Positions 8,159 through 16,811 of a stretch of DNA of 64,000 nucleotides are shown here, one piece after another (the stretch's first letter is position 1; every line of letters begins with the position of its first letter). The notes below the pieces were generated by a model. The model saw only the letters and a program-made list of their open reading frames with translations. It was not told where the DNA came from and ran no database searches. The DNA is from Beijerinckiaceae bacterium (GTDB lineage: Bacteria > Pseudomonadota > Alphaproteobacteria > Rhizobiales > Beijerinckiaceae), in NCBI GenBank assembly GCA_024304885.1, contig JALJOM010000008.1:408501-472500 (forward strand). Direction: 5' to 3'. A program made the position numbers and the translations under genes.

Positions 8159-9052
8159 TCACCCCTCGATCAGGCCCGCATGCTGCATCGCGGCCCTGAT
8201 CACCGCTCGAGCCTTCTCCGTCGCGGGCAGCATCGGAGGCCGCACCCCGTCCACGATCTTGCCGAGGGCGGACAAGGCATATTTCGGCCCCGCCGGATTG
8301 GGCTCGACGAAGAGAGCCGCATGGAGGGGGCTCAGACGATCGTGGAGCTCGAGGGCAGTCGCGAAATCGCCCGCGAGGCAAGCCTGCTGCATGTCGGCGC
8401 AGAGGCGCGGCGCGACATTCGACGTCACCGAGATGCAGCCGTCGCCGCCATAGACCATCACCGCGAGCGCGGTCATGTCCTCGCCGGAGAGCTGGATGAA
8501 ATCCGCGCCGAGCGCCTGCCTCTGAAGTGCGGTGCGCGCGAGGTTGCCGGTCGCATCCTTCACGCCGGCGATATTCTTCAGCTCGTAGAGGCGCTGCATC
8601 GTCTCGATCGACATATCGACCACGGATCGCGGCGGGATATTGTAGATGATGATCGGAATGCCGACGGCATTGTTCACCGCCTCGAAATGGCGGTAGAGGC
8701 CTTCCTGCGACGGCTTGTTGTAATAGGGCGTGACGACGAGCAGGCCGTCGGCTCCGGCCTTCTCGGCGAATTGCGCGAGCTCGATCGCTTCTCTCGTATT
8801 GTTGGACCCCGCCCCCGCGATGACCGGCACGCGGCCTCGCGCCTCCGCGATGCAGGCGGCGACGACCCGGCGATGCTCCTCGTACGAAAGGGTCGGGCTC
8901 TCACCGGTCGTCCCAACCGGCACGAGGCCGTGCGTTCCGCTCGTAACCTGCCAATCGACCAGCGCGCGAAAGCAGGATTCGTCGACCTGCCCGTCCCGGA
9001 ACGGCGTGACGAGCGCAGTGATCGACCCCTTGAATGCCGCCTTCTTTCCCAT
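8159..9052 (-). CDS. dapA: 4-hydroxy-tetrahydrodipicolinate synthase
   Basis: The protein has 297 residues. It has GTTGE (48-51 region), Tyr137 in [10 protein letters not shown] and the Schiff-base Lys165 in GVKDATGN, the catalytic set of DapA. It condenses pyruvate with aspartate semialdehyde in lysine/diaminopimelate synthesis. I chose the ATG at 9052 because the [18 protein letters not shown] start aligns with the family; the open frame upstream is arginine-rich and non-homologous. Confidence 0.95.
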   Translation of the reverse strand: MGKKAAFKGSITALVTPFRDGQVDESCFRALVDWQVTSGTHGLVPVGTTGESPTLSYEEHRRVVAACIAEARGRVPVIAGAGSNNTREAIELAQFAEKAGADGLLVVTPYYNKPSQEGLYRHFEAVNNAVGIPIIIYNIPPRSVVDMSIETMQRLYELKNIAGVKDATGNLARTALQRQALGADFIQLSGEDMTALAVMVYGGDGCISVTSNVAPRLCADMQQACLAGDFATALELHDRLSPLHAALFVEPNPAGPKYALSALGKIVDGVRPPMLPATEKARAVIRAAMQHAGLIEG

Positions 9053-9273
9053 GCCGCCACGCCTTTTCTGTGCCGCCGCCCTCGAGACGCCGCATTCTCG
9101 GGCTCGACTGGCCCGACGCGAGATCCTGCGGACCGCGAGACATAGTCGCTGCGCAGGTTTCGCGAAAGGGCCAGATGCCAAGCTCCGCGACACGGAGCGC
9201 GCCGTTGGGCCTTTGTTAACCCAGAAGCATCAATTTTCAACCGCGGGTACCGCGCTCGAGGATCGATCCGAGC

Positions 9274-11472
9274 ATGAGGAGAGGCAGCAGCACCTTTCTC
9301 TTGGCCGCGTCCGTCGGTGCCGTTCTCGCGTCGGGTTTCGCGCTGCAACGGCCGGAAGGCCGCGCGCCCGAGCCGGCCGCAGAGAAACCGGGCGACTCCC
9401 CCGCGCTGACGCGAGCGATTCTCGCGCACGGTCACGAACGGTCGGAGATCGAGCTGTTTCGACCCGGGATCGACCCTCCCGGCGTGTTCCATCCGAGCCG
9501 AGTGCCGGATGCCCGTGGCCGAGAGCCCGACGGGCCGGACGAGCCCGCCGCCGTTCTGGCGCGATATTCCGCCGACGATCTCGCGGCGTTCTCACGAGCG
9601 ATCGGCTTCTACAAGAGCGGCGATCTCGGCGGGGGCGACCTCGCCGCGCGGGAGGTCGCGGCGCCGATTCTCGCGACGGCGCTCGAATGGATCGCCTTGC
9701 GCAAGGCCCCGCGGGAAGCGGGGTTCGAACGGCTGCAGGCCTTCGCTGCGGCCCATGCCGATTGGCCGGGCCTCGCATGGCTGCGCAAGCGCAGCGAGGA
9801 AGCTTTGCTCGGCGACCGCAAGAGCGATGATCTCGTGAAGGCCTATTTCGCCCACACGCCCCCGCAGACGCCCGCCGGCAAGCTCGCGCTCGCCGGCGTG
9901 CTGGACCGGGGCGGCGAGACCGCCGCGGCGGCGCGCCTCGTGCGCTCGGTGTGGCGCGAGGACGACATCAACGCCTGGCTCGAAGCCAAGGTCCGGACCG
10001 AGCTCGGCGGCCTGCTCGACCGGGCGGACCACAAGTTTCGCGCCGATCGGCTGCTCTACAAGGCGGGGCAGGCCGCGGCGGCGATGCGCGCGGCCAATCT
10101 CGTCGGCAAGGACGTGCTCGCGCTCGCCAAGGCGCGCGCGTCCGTCAAGGCCGAGGTGCCGAGCGACAAGGCCATGGCTGCGGTGGCGCCCGCGCTGCGC
10201 TCCGATCCAGGCTATATCTACGCGCGAATCCAGGTGCTGCGCCGGGCCGGCAAGATTCGCGAGGCTGCCGATCTTCTGCTCACGGCTCCGCGCGAGAAGG
10301 ACGCGATCATCGACGGCGACGAATGGTGGATCGAGCGGCGCCTGGTCGCCCGCAAGATCCTCGATCTCGGCGACGCGCGCACGGCCTACAGGATTTGCGC
10401 CGATCACGCGGCGGCGGCCGACGCCATGGTGATCGACGCCGAGTTCCACGCCGGCTGGATCGCACTGCGTTTCTTGCATGATCCGGTTCTCGCCGAGGTG
10501 CATTTCACGAAGGCCGCCGCGGTCGCCGAGACCCCGATGTCGCGGGCCCGCGCCGCCTATTGGCAGGGACGAGCCGCAGAGGCCGCGGTCGGCGACAGCG
10601 CACACGCTCGCGCGCGCGCCTTCTTCGAGGAAGCCGCCTCGCATCCGGCGACCTATTACGGCCAGCTCGCCCGCGCCAAGCTCGGTATCACGAGCCTTCC
10701 CATCCGGTCGATCTCCGAGGTGGCACGGAGCGGCGAGCGGGCGGAGGCGATCCGGGTCATCGAGCTGCTCTACGCGCTCGACGAGAAGGATATCGCCGAG
10801 CCCCTCGTGATGGACACCGTGCGCCACCTCTCCGACGAGCGGCAGGTGGCCGCGCTCGGGACGATCGTCGCGGCGCGCGAGGACGCGCGGCTCTCGCTCG
10901 CGGTCGGCAAGATCGCGAGCCAGCGCGGCTTCGCGCTCGATGCGCTCGCCTTCCCTTCCTATGGCGTCCCGTCCTTCGTCCCCTTGCGCAATTCCGCCCC
11001 CGCCTCGATCGTCTATGCGATCGCGCGCCAGGAGAGCGCGTTCAACCCCAGGGCCGTATCGACCGCGGGCGCGAAAGGTCTGATGCAGATGCTGACGGCG
11101 ACGGCGCGGAGCACGGCGGCGCGCGCCTCGATCGCCTTCGACGCGGCGCGGCTCGTCTCCGACCCCGCCTTCAACGCGCAGCTCGGCGCGGCCCATCTCG
11201 GCGACTTGCTCGACGCCCACAGGGGATCCTGCATCCTGGCCTTCGCGGCCTATAACGCAGGCCCGGGGCGGGTGCGCGAATGGGTCGAAGCCTATGGCGA
11301 CCCGCGCAAGCCCGACGTCGATCCGATCGACTGGGTCGAGCGGATTCCGTTCACCGAGACTCGCAACTACGTCCAGCGTGTCACCGAGAACCTTCAGGTC
11401 TATCGGGTCCGTTTCGGCGAGCCTGCCGCGTCTCCGTTCGAGCGGATGCCGCGGATCGAGGCGAAGCTCTGA
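9274..11472 (+). CDS. Soluble lytic transglycosylase (Slt-type)
   Basis: The protein has 732 residues. An N-terminal hydrophobic signal sequence is followed by a long alpha-superhelical region and a C-terminal SLT domain (about 575-700). The catalytic Glu587 lies in YAIARQESAFNP, followed by AKGLMQMLTATA and FAAYNAGPGRV. It cleaves the MurNAc-GlcNAc bond of peptidoglycan in the periplasm, leaving 1,6-anhydro ends. It stands alone, divergent from dapA. Confidence 0.9.
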   Translation: MRRGSSTFLLAASVGAVLASGFALQRPEGRAPEPAAEKPGDSPALTRAILAHGHERSEIELFRPGIDPPGVFHPSRVPDARGREPDGPDEPAAVLARYSADDLAAFSRAIGFYKSGDLGGGDLAAREVAAPILATALEWIALRKAPREAGFERLQAFAAAHADWPGLAWLRKRSEEALLGDRKSDDLVKAYFAHTPPQTPAGKLALAGVLDRGGETAAAARLVRSVWREDDINAWLEAKVRTELGGLLDRADHKFRADRLLYKAGQAAAAMRAANLVGKDVLALAKARASVKAEVPSDKAMAAVAPALRSDPGYIYARIQVLRRAGKIREAADLLLTAPREKDAIIDGDEWWIERRLVARKILDLGDARTAYRICADHAAAADAMVIDAEFHAGWIALRFLHDPVLAEVHFTKAAAVAETPMSRARAAYWQGRAAEAAVGDSAHARARAFFEEAASHPATYYGQLARAKLGITSLPIRSISEVARSGERAEAIRVIELLYALDEKDIAEPLVMDTVRHLSDERQVAALGTIVAAREDARLSLAVGKIASQRGFALDALAFPSYGVPSFVPLRNSAPASIVYAIARQESAFNPRAVSTAGAKGLMQMLTATARSTAARASIAFDAARLVSDPAFNAQLGAAHLGDLLDAHRGSCILAFAAYNAGPGRVREWVEAYGDPRKPDVDPIDWVERIPFTETRNYVQRVTENLQVYRVRFGEPAASPFERMPRIEAKL

Positions 11473-11583
11473 GGGAGCGGCGGAGAATTCTCGAACAGAG
11501 GGCGGGCCCCCTCGAGGTCGCGACTGCTCCGAGCCTCGTTTCGGTCGGGTCCCTGGCTCCGGCGCGGCCTCACCCGGCGCGTG

Positions 11584-12246
11584 TTAGGGACCTTCGCCCC
11601 CGACCACGTCTCGCGTCCGGGCGAATGCCGTCCCGAACACATCGTCCCAATAAGGCGCGCTGACCCCGAAGCCGCGCGTCGGATCCCTGAAATGATGCAG
11701 CATATGGGCGCGGCGCAGCGCGATGCCGAGCCGCGTCCGCGGCGTGCGGTGATGCACATGGTAATGGACCATGTCATAGCCGATGTAGCCGACGACGAAG
11801 CCCATCAGGACCGGATAGCCGAGCGGCATTCCGAACAGGAGCCGCGCGACGCCGTGCGCGATCAGCATGATCGGCGCGCTGAGCAGGACCGGCATCACGA
11901 GCCGCAGCGGGTCGTTCGGATGCACGTGATGCACGCCATGGACGAGGTAATGGATGCGCGCGCCGATCGTGCCGGGAAGCTCGTAATGGAACAGGAACCT
12001 GTGGCCGAGATATTCGGTCAGGGTCCAAAGGACATAGCCGAGCGCCGCGAGGGCGAGGACAAGCGGCAGCGAGTAGGCGCGAAGGCTCACAAAGCCGAGG
12101 AGCGCGACGACAGGCAGGTAGACGACGAGCGGCACGGTCCAATGGACCCGCGACAGCTTGTCGAGAACCGAGTTCTCGAAGATGCGCGGGGAGGCGCTGA
12201 GGGGATCGGCGTCGTTCGGCAGCGCGGGGTCGAGGTTCTCGGTCAT
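11584..12246 (-). CDS. Sterol desaturase / fatty acid hydroxylase family membrane protein
   Basis: The protein has 220 residues. Four hydrophobic segments surround the di-iron histidine boxes HRFLFH, HGVHHVHP and HYHVHHR, with AHMLHH later. This is the fatty acid 2-hydroxylase pattern. The likely role is hydroxylation of a membrane lipid acyl chain; the substrate is unknown. It starts 24 bases after the end of egtD on the same strand, so it is probably cotranscribed with the ergothioneine genes. Confidence 0.8.
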   Translation of the reverse strand: MTENLDPALPNDADPLSASPRIFENSVLDKLSRVHWTVPLVVYLPVVALLGFVSLRAYSLPLVLALAALGYVLWTLTEYLGHRFLFHYELPGTIGARIHYLVHGVHHVHPNDPLRLVMPVLLSAPIMLIAHGVARLLFGMPLGYPVLMGFVVGYIGYDMVHYHVHHRTPRTRLGIALRRAHMLHHFRDPTRGFGVSAPYWDDVFGTAFARTRDVVGGEGP

Positions 12247-12270
12247 TCGCTCCGTCGTCGATTCGAGGGA

Positions 12271-13242
12271 TCAGGCGGGTCCCAATTCGTGGACGCTGAA
12301 CAGGTTGTCCGGGTCGGTCCAGACCTGGTGCCCATGCCAGCCGGCGCGGCTCGCGAGCGCCTGGAACTGCGCAACGGTGTACTTATAGGAATTTTCGGTG
12401 TGGATCCGTTCACCTTTCGCAAAACGGATGTCTCGGCCGGTGATCTCCACCGATTGATCGTCGAGGCTCACGAGATACATCTCGATCCGCTGCTCGTGCT
12501 CGTTATAGACTGCGGAATGGGCGAACCTTGCGACCTCGAAGGTCGCTCCCATCTCCCGGTTCAGGCGAACGAGGAGGTTCAGGTTGAACAGGGCGGTCAC
12601 GCCCGCCGCGTCGTTATAGGCGGCGACGAGATGGCCGGGATCCTTGACGAGATCGACACCGACGACGAGCCTCGAGCCGGCGCCGAGCGTGCGTGCCAGG
12701 GACCCCAACAGGGCGCATGCCTCGTCAGGAGCGAAATTGCCGATCGTCGAGCCCGGGAAGAAGCCGAGCCGCGGACGCTTCGCCAAGGCGGCAGGAAGAG
12801 CGAGCGGATCGGTGAAATCACCGACGGTGGGCAGAAGCCGCAGGGCCGGGAACCGTGCGGCGAGCCGCGTGCAGGCCTCGTCGAGAGCGCTCGCCGACAC
12901 GTCGATCGGGGCATAGGCGGCAAGCGCCGGCAGGGCCTCGAGCAGGAGCTCGGTCTTGCGGCTCGAGCCCGAGCCGAGCTCGACGAGAATGCTGCCCGGC
13001 GCGGTTCGGGCGGCGATCTCCGGCGCATGGGCCACGAGGATCGCGGTCTCGACCCGGGTCGGGTAATATTCCGGCTGCAGGCAGATCTCCTCGAAGAGCG
13101 CGCTGCCGCGCGCGTCGTAGAAATAGCTGCAGGGCAGCGACTTCTGCGCCCGGGTCAATCCGGCGACGATGTCGCGGCGCACGGCCGCCGCGCCGGACGT
13201 CTCGAGGGCGGCCGGGGTGCGTTGCGTGGCGATTCTCGTCAT
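12271..13242 (-). CDS. egtD: L-histidine N-alpha-methyltransferase EgtD
   Basis: The protein has 323 residues, family length. It has the EgtD (DUF2260) pattern: SYFYDARGSALFEEIC, EYYPTRVE, SAM loop VELGSGSSRKTE, and FPGSTIGNF. It trimethylates histidine to hercynine, the first step of ergothioneine synthesis. Its ATG overlaps the egtB stop (ATGA), indicating translational coupling. Confidence 0.95.
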   Translation of the reverse strand: MTRIATQRTPAALETSGAAAVRRDIVAGLTRAQKSLPCSYFYDARGSALFEEICLQPEYYPTRVETAILVAHAPEIAARTAPGSILVELGSGSSRKTELLLEALPALAAYAPIDVSASALDEACTRLAARFPALRLLPTVGDFTDPLALPAALAKRPRLGFFPGSTIGNFAPDEACALLGSLARTLGAGSRLVVGVDLVKDPGHLVAAYNDAAGVTALFNLNLLVRLNREMGATFEVARFAHSAVYNEHEQRIEMYLVSLDDQSVEITGRDIRFAKGERIHTENSYKYTVAQFQALASRAGWHGHQVWTDPDNLFSVHELGPA

Positions 13243-14618
13243 CGGGCCTCGTCGGGTAGATCATGACACGTGATCGATTCTCGAGGGATTGGCGCGGGAT
13301 GCGGGCGGAAAGCCGGTGTCCACCTTTCCTCATCCCGCGCCAAGCGCAGACCGTTGAACTGCCAGCGCTGGTGGGGATAGAAGAAGTTGCGATAGGTCGC
13401 ACGGGCCTGCGCGTCCGGCGTGACACAGGAGGCGCCGCGCAGGACCATCTGGTTGCACATGAACTTCCCGTTGTACTCGCCGAGAGCGCCGGCGGCCGCG
13501 CGAAACCCGGGGTAGGGGCTATAGGCGCTCGCCGTCCATTCCCAGGCATCGCCGAACATCTGGGTCACGCCGCGCCCTGAACGTGCGGGGAGCGGGCGCA
13601 GCGCATCCTGGCCGAGCATATTGCCCTCGACGGGCAGATCTACCGCCGCGATCTCCCATTCGGCCTCGGTCGGCAGACGCTTCCCGGCCCATCTCGCGAA
13701 GGCATCCGCCTCGTAGAAGCTCACATGGCAGACCGGCGCGGCAGGATCGACCGCCTGCAAGCCGAGGAGAGTCATCTGCAGCCACGTCCCGTCCCGCTCC
13801 TCCCAATAGAGCGGGGCTCGCCACGCCTCGCTGCGGACGATCTGCCAGCCGTCGGAGAGCCAAAGCCTCGGATCGCGATATCCGCCATCGGTCATGAAGG
13901 CGTGCCACTCGCCGTTGGTGACGAGCTGGTCGGCGAGCGCGAAGGGCTCGAGGAAAACCCGATGCCGCGGCCCCTCGTTGTCGAAGCAGAAAGCCTCGCC
14001 GTCCGCGCCGATCTCGACGAGGCCGCCCTCGTGAGCCACGAAGGTCGGTTCCCGGCGCTCGCACTGCTGCAGAAGCACGGGGCGGTCCCGATAGGCCGGA
14101 CGCAAGGGATTGGCCGCGAACAGGGCGAGAATATCGGTGAGGATCAACTCCTGGTGCTGCATCTCGTGGTCGATGCCGAGCTCGAGCCGCGCCGCGACCT
14201 CGGGCTCCTCCGCGCGTCCGATCTCCTCCAAATCCTGCAGTGCTTCGTCGACATGGTTGCGATAGGCGCGAACCTCGCCCGAGGTCGGCCGGGTCAAGAG
14301 GCCCCGCGAAGGGCGTGGCTGACGCTCTCCTTGCGCCTCATAGTAGGAATTGAAGCAATAGGCGAAGCGCTCGTCGAAGGTGCGGTAGCCCGGCAGGAAG
14401 GGCTGGAGGACGAAGGTCTCGAAGAACCAGCTCGTATGGGCGAGGTGCCATTTGGTCGGGCTCGCGTCGTCGTGGGCCTGGGCGCACTGGTCCTCGACGC
14501 CGAGCGGCTCCGCCAGCGCGTTGGTTCGGGCGCGGGTCTCGATAAGCCTCCGAGCGAGGCTCGCGTGAGCGTCGGTTCCCGAGTCCGGGCTGGGCGCAAC
14601 CGCCGGTCTGGTCAGCAA
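13239..14618 (-). CDS. egtB: Ergothioneine biosynthesis protein EgtB (hercynine sulfoxide synthase type)
   Basis: A DinB-like iron-binding half comes first (HLAHTSWFFE, later DHEMQHQEL, giving the three-His iron site), then a C-type-lectin/FGE-sulfatase half with GDAWEWTASAYSPYPGFRAA and GLRLARDE. EgtB joins hercynine to a thiol donor using O2. The last 30 or so residues after GLRLARDE are encoded by a family B repeat (13265-13342), so this C terminus is unusual. Start: the TTG at 14618 has GGGAGG five bases upstream and gives about 459 residues; an ATG at 14693 and a TTG at 14750 are open alternatives. Confidence 0.9.
   Translation of the reverse strand: MLTRPAVAPSPDSGTDAHASLARRLIETRARTNALAEPLGVEDQCAQAHDDASPTKWHLAHTSWFFETFVLQPFLPGYRTFDERFAYCFNSYYEAQGERQPRPSRGLLTRPTSGEVRAYRNHVDEALQDLEEIGRAEEPEVAARLELGIDHEMQHQELILTDILALFAANPLRPAYRDRPVLLQQCERREPTFVAHEGGLVEIGADGEAFCFDNEGPRHRVFLEPFALADQLVTNGEWHAFMTDGGYRDPRLWLSDGWQIVRSEAWRAPLYWEERDGTWLQMTLLGLQAVDPAAPVCHVSFYEADAFARWAGKRLPTEAEWEIAAVDLPVEGNMLGQDALRPLPARSGRGVTQMFGDAWEWTASAYSPYPGFRAAAGALGEYNGKFMCNQMVLRGASCVTPDAQARATYRNFFYPHQRWQFNGLRLARDEERWTPAFRPHPAPIPRESITCHDLPDEAR
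13265..13342 (-). repeat. Family B palindromic repeat inside the 3' end of egtB
   Basis: The hairpin GCGCGGGATGCGGGCGGA...CCTCATCCCGCGCC is nearly the reverse complement of the repeat at 58412-58531. The adjoining ACGTGATCGATTC also matches that copy. It is translated as the tail of EgtB. Confidence 0.75.
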
Positions 14619-14782
14619 GGCGGGCCCTCCCTCAGCCAAAGCGCGAGAATAATTTTCTCGTTCAGAACGGCAGAGCGTCGTGCTCGGTTCCATCCCGGAA
14701 CGAGCCGGAGCACCGACTGCTGGCCAAGGCACCAGCCGCTTGTTATGCAAATTGAAAAACCTCGAATCCCGTCTGACGAAAC

Positions 14783-16234
14783 ATGTCGACCAAAATTTTC
14801 ATCAGCTACCGGCGCGACGACAGCGCCTTTGCCGCCCGCGGCGTGCATGACCGGCTGGAGCGAGAATTCGGCCGCGACTCCGTCTTCATGGATGTGGATT
14901 CGATTGCGCTCGGCGTCGATTTCGTCGATGTGCTCGGCGCCGCGGTGGCCAAATGCGACGCGTTGCTCGCGATCATCGGGCCGGATTGGCTGGACACGCG
15001 CGACGAGACGGGTCGCCGTCGTCTCGACAACGATCACGATTTCGTTCGCGTCGAGATCGCCGCGGCGCTGAAGCGCGACATTCCCGTCATCCCGATCCTG
15101 CTCGAGGGCACGTATGTGCCGAAGCCCGAGCACCTCCCCGACGACCTCGACGGCCTCGCCCGGCGCAACGGCTTGGATGTCCGCCATGCCTCGTTCCACG
15201 AGGATTTGGATCGGCTCGTTCGCGCCTTGCGCGGCACGGTCCCGGCGACGGGGGCGCCCGCCCCGGATCGGGCCGTTCGCTCGAGCAAAGCCGAGAATGA
15301 CTCCGGCGTTCTCGCGCCTCCTGCGTTCGTGGCCGACGGCCGATCGGCCGAAGTGCCCCTGGCCGCGGGCGGCAGCGAGCCTGTCGTGGCGAAGGATCGG
15401 TCGCCGAAGGTCGCGAGGCTGCTAGGGCCCCGCCTCCTGATCGGAGCAGCTCTCCTGTCGGCAACGGTGCCCGTCGGACTCCTTTTCTACCTCGGGCGGG
15501 CACCGGAGCTTCGGGATTGCGCGAACGTCTGCCCCGCGATGATCGAAATCCCCGCCGGCACGTTCATCATGGGATCGCCAACGGACGAGCCCCGTCGATA
15601 CAGCTTCGAAGGCCCGCAGCACGAGGTGACGATCGCCGTACCCTTCGCCGTCTCCAAATACGAGGTGACCTTCGACGAGTGGGATGCTTGCGTCGCGGCG
15701 AACGCCTGCCCCCATGTCGAGGACAGGGGAGGACGCGGACGCAAGCCGGTGATCAACGTGAGCTGGGACGCTGCAAAGCAATATGTGCGCTGGCTCTCGA
15801 AGGTCACCGGGAAGGCCTATCGGCTCTTGACGGAATCCGAATGGGAATATGCCGCGCGAGCAGGGTCGAAAACCAGCTACTCCTGGGGGAACGCCCCAGG
15901 CACGGGCAATGCCAATTGTGCCAATTGCGGCAGCCGGTGGGACGGGCGAGGGACCGCGCCGGTCGGATCGTTCAGGCCCAACGCGTTCGGCCTCCACGAC
16001 ATGCACGGCAACGCCGGGGAGTGGGTCGAGGACGTGTTCCACGATCGCTACGACGGCGCACCGGCGGACGGCTCGGCCTGGCTTCGCGGCGGGGATCCGA
16101 GCAACCGGACCCACCGTGACGGTTCCTGGCTCGAGACGGCGAACTTCCTTCGCTCTGCCTCCCGTGGCATGGCCGGGGCCGACGAGCGGCGTGACACCCT
16201 CGGCTTCCGTGTCGCGCGGGCCCTGACCCCTTAG
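14783..16234 (+). CDS. TIR domain - transmembrane - formylglycine-generating-enzyme-like domain protein
   Basis: The protein has 483 residues. Residues 1-about 150 are a bacterial TIR domain (IFISYRRDDS, VFMDVDSI), with a candidate NADase glutamate, Glu91, in FVRVEIAAAL. A membrane helix follows at about 213-235 (LLIGAALLSATVPVGLLF). The C-terminal 240 residues are an FGE-sulfatase/SUMF1 domain (IPAGTFIMGSP, VSKYEVT, LLTESEWEYAARAG, HDMHGNAGEWVED, LGFRVAR). TIR would be cytoplasmic and FGE periplasmic. FGE-like domains often act as binding modules; whether this one is an enzyme is unknown. It is a single gene diverging from egtB, with no nuclease or cyclase partner nearby. Confidence 0.85.
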   Translation: MSTKIFISYRRDDSAFAARGVHDRLEREFGRDSVFMDVDSIALGVDFVDVLGAAVAKCDALLAIIGPDWLDTRDETGRRRLDNDHDFVRVEIAAALKRDIPVIPILLEGTYVPKPEHLPDDLDGLARRNGLDVRHASFHEDLDRLVRALRGTVPATGAPAPDRAVRSSKAENDSGVLAPPAFVADGRSAEVPLAAGGSEPVVAKDRSPKVARLLGPRLLIGAALLSATVPVGLLFYLGRAPELRDCANVCPAMIEIPAGTFIMGSPTDEPRRYSFEGPQHEVTIAVPFAVSKYEVTFDEWDACVAANACPHVEDRGGRGRKPVINVSWDAAKQYVRWLSKVTGKAYRLLTESEWEYAARAGSKTSYSWGNAPGTGNANCANCGSRWDGRGTAPVGSFRPNAFGLHDMHGNAGEWVEDVFHDRYDGAPADGSAWLRGGDPSNRTHRDGSWLETANFLRSASRGMAGADERRDTLGFRVARALTP

Positions 16235-16335
16235 AGCGGTTTCCGGTCCAGCGGCATCGGAAACCGCTCTACATTTTTGTTTTATCGCATTTTCGCGACG
16301 CGAACCGATATCCGTTTCGCTGGAAAATGCTCTAG
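16233..16335 (-). repeat. Family A palindromic repeat, copy 2 (inverted)
   Basis: It runs from AGAGCGGTTTCCGG to GGAAAATGCTCTAG. It lies between two convergent genes and contains the strong hairpin GCGGTTTCCG...CGGAAACCGC, so it may also stop transcription from both sides. Confidence 0.8.
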
Positions 16336-16343
16336 CCCGTATG

Positions 16344-16811
16344 TCAGGCCTTGGCGCGCGCCTTCTTGGCGGCGCGCATGAGGTCGAGGCATTCGCGGGT
16401 CGAGGCCATGTCGAGAGCGCTGAACCCGTCGTTCTCGTAATCGAGGTCGGCGCCGGCCTCGATGAGGCGCGCGAGCGCTCGCGCCTTGCCTGCCGACGCG
16501 GCGTACATCAAAGCCGTCGAGCCGTTGACGTTCTTGTGGTCGAGATCGGCGCCCGCCGCGACGAGAAGCGAGACGATCTCGGGATCGTCGCCGACGCAAG
16601 CGAGCCAGAGCGGCTGGCTGCCGTCGCTGTTGCAAGCGTCCACGCGCGCGCCCGCCGCGAGGAGCTCGGCGACCAGCGACGGCGGGCCTTGATGCGCGGC
16701 GTGCATCAAAGGCGTCATGTCGTTCGCGATGCGCGCATTGGCGTCGTCGATCGGGAAGCCCTTGGCGACCAGAAAAGCCTCGAGCTCGGCGCTCGGCGCA
16801 AAGCCGCTCAT
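16344..16811 (-). CDS. Ankyrin-repeat protein of the nif accessory operon
   Basis: The protein has 155 residues and about three to four ankyrin repeats (DMTPLMHAAHQGPPSLVAEL, then SQPLWLACVGDDPEIVSLL, then STALMYAASAGKARALARLI). It has no signal peptide, so it is cytoplasmic and probably a protein-binding scaffold. Its ATG overlaps the rhodanese stop (ATGA). It is the last gene of the operon that diverges from nifH. The binding partner is unknown. Confidence 0.8.
   Translation of the reverse strand: MSGFAPSAELEAFLVAKGFPIDDANARIANDMTPLMHAAHQGPPSLVAELLAAGARVDACNSDGSQPLWLACVGDDPEIVSLLVAAGADLDHKNVNGSTALMYAASAGKARALARLIEAGADLDYENDGFSALDMASTRECLDLMRAAKKARAKA

Noticed and set aside
14783..16234. 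TIR gene as part of a known anti-phage system (Thoeris, CBASS)
   Set aside because: There is no ThsA-like effector, cyclase or nuclease next to it, so only the single fusion protein can be stated.
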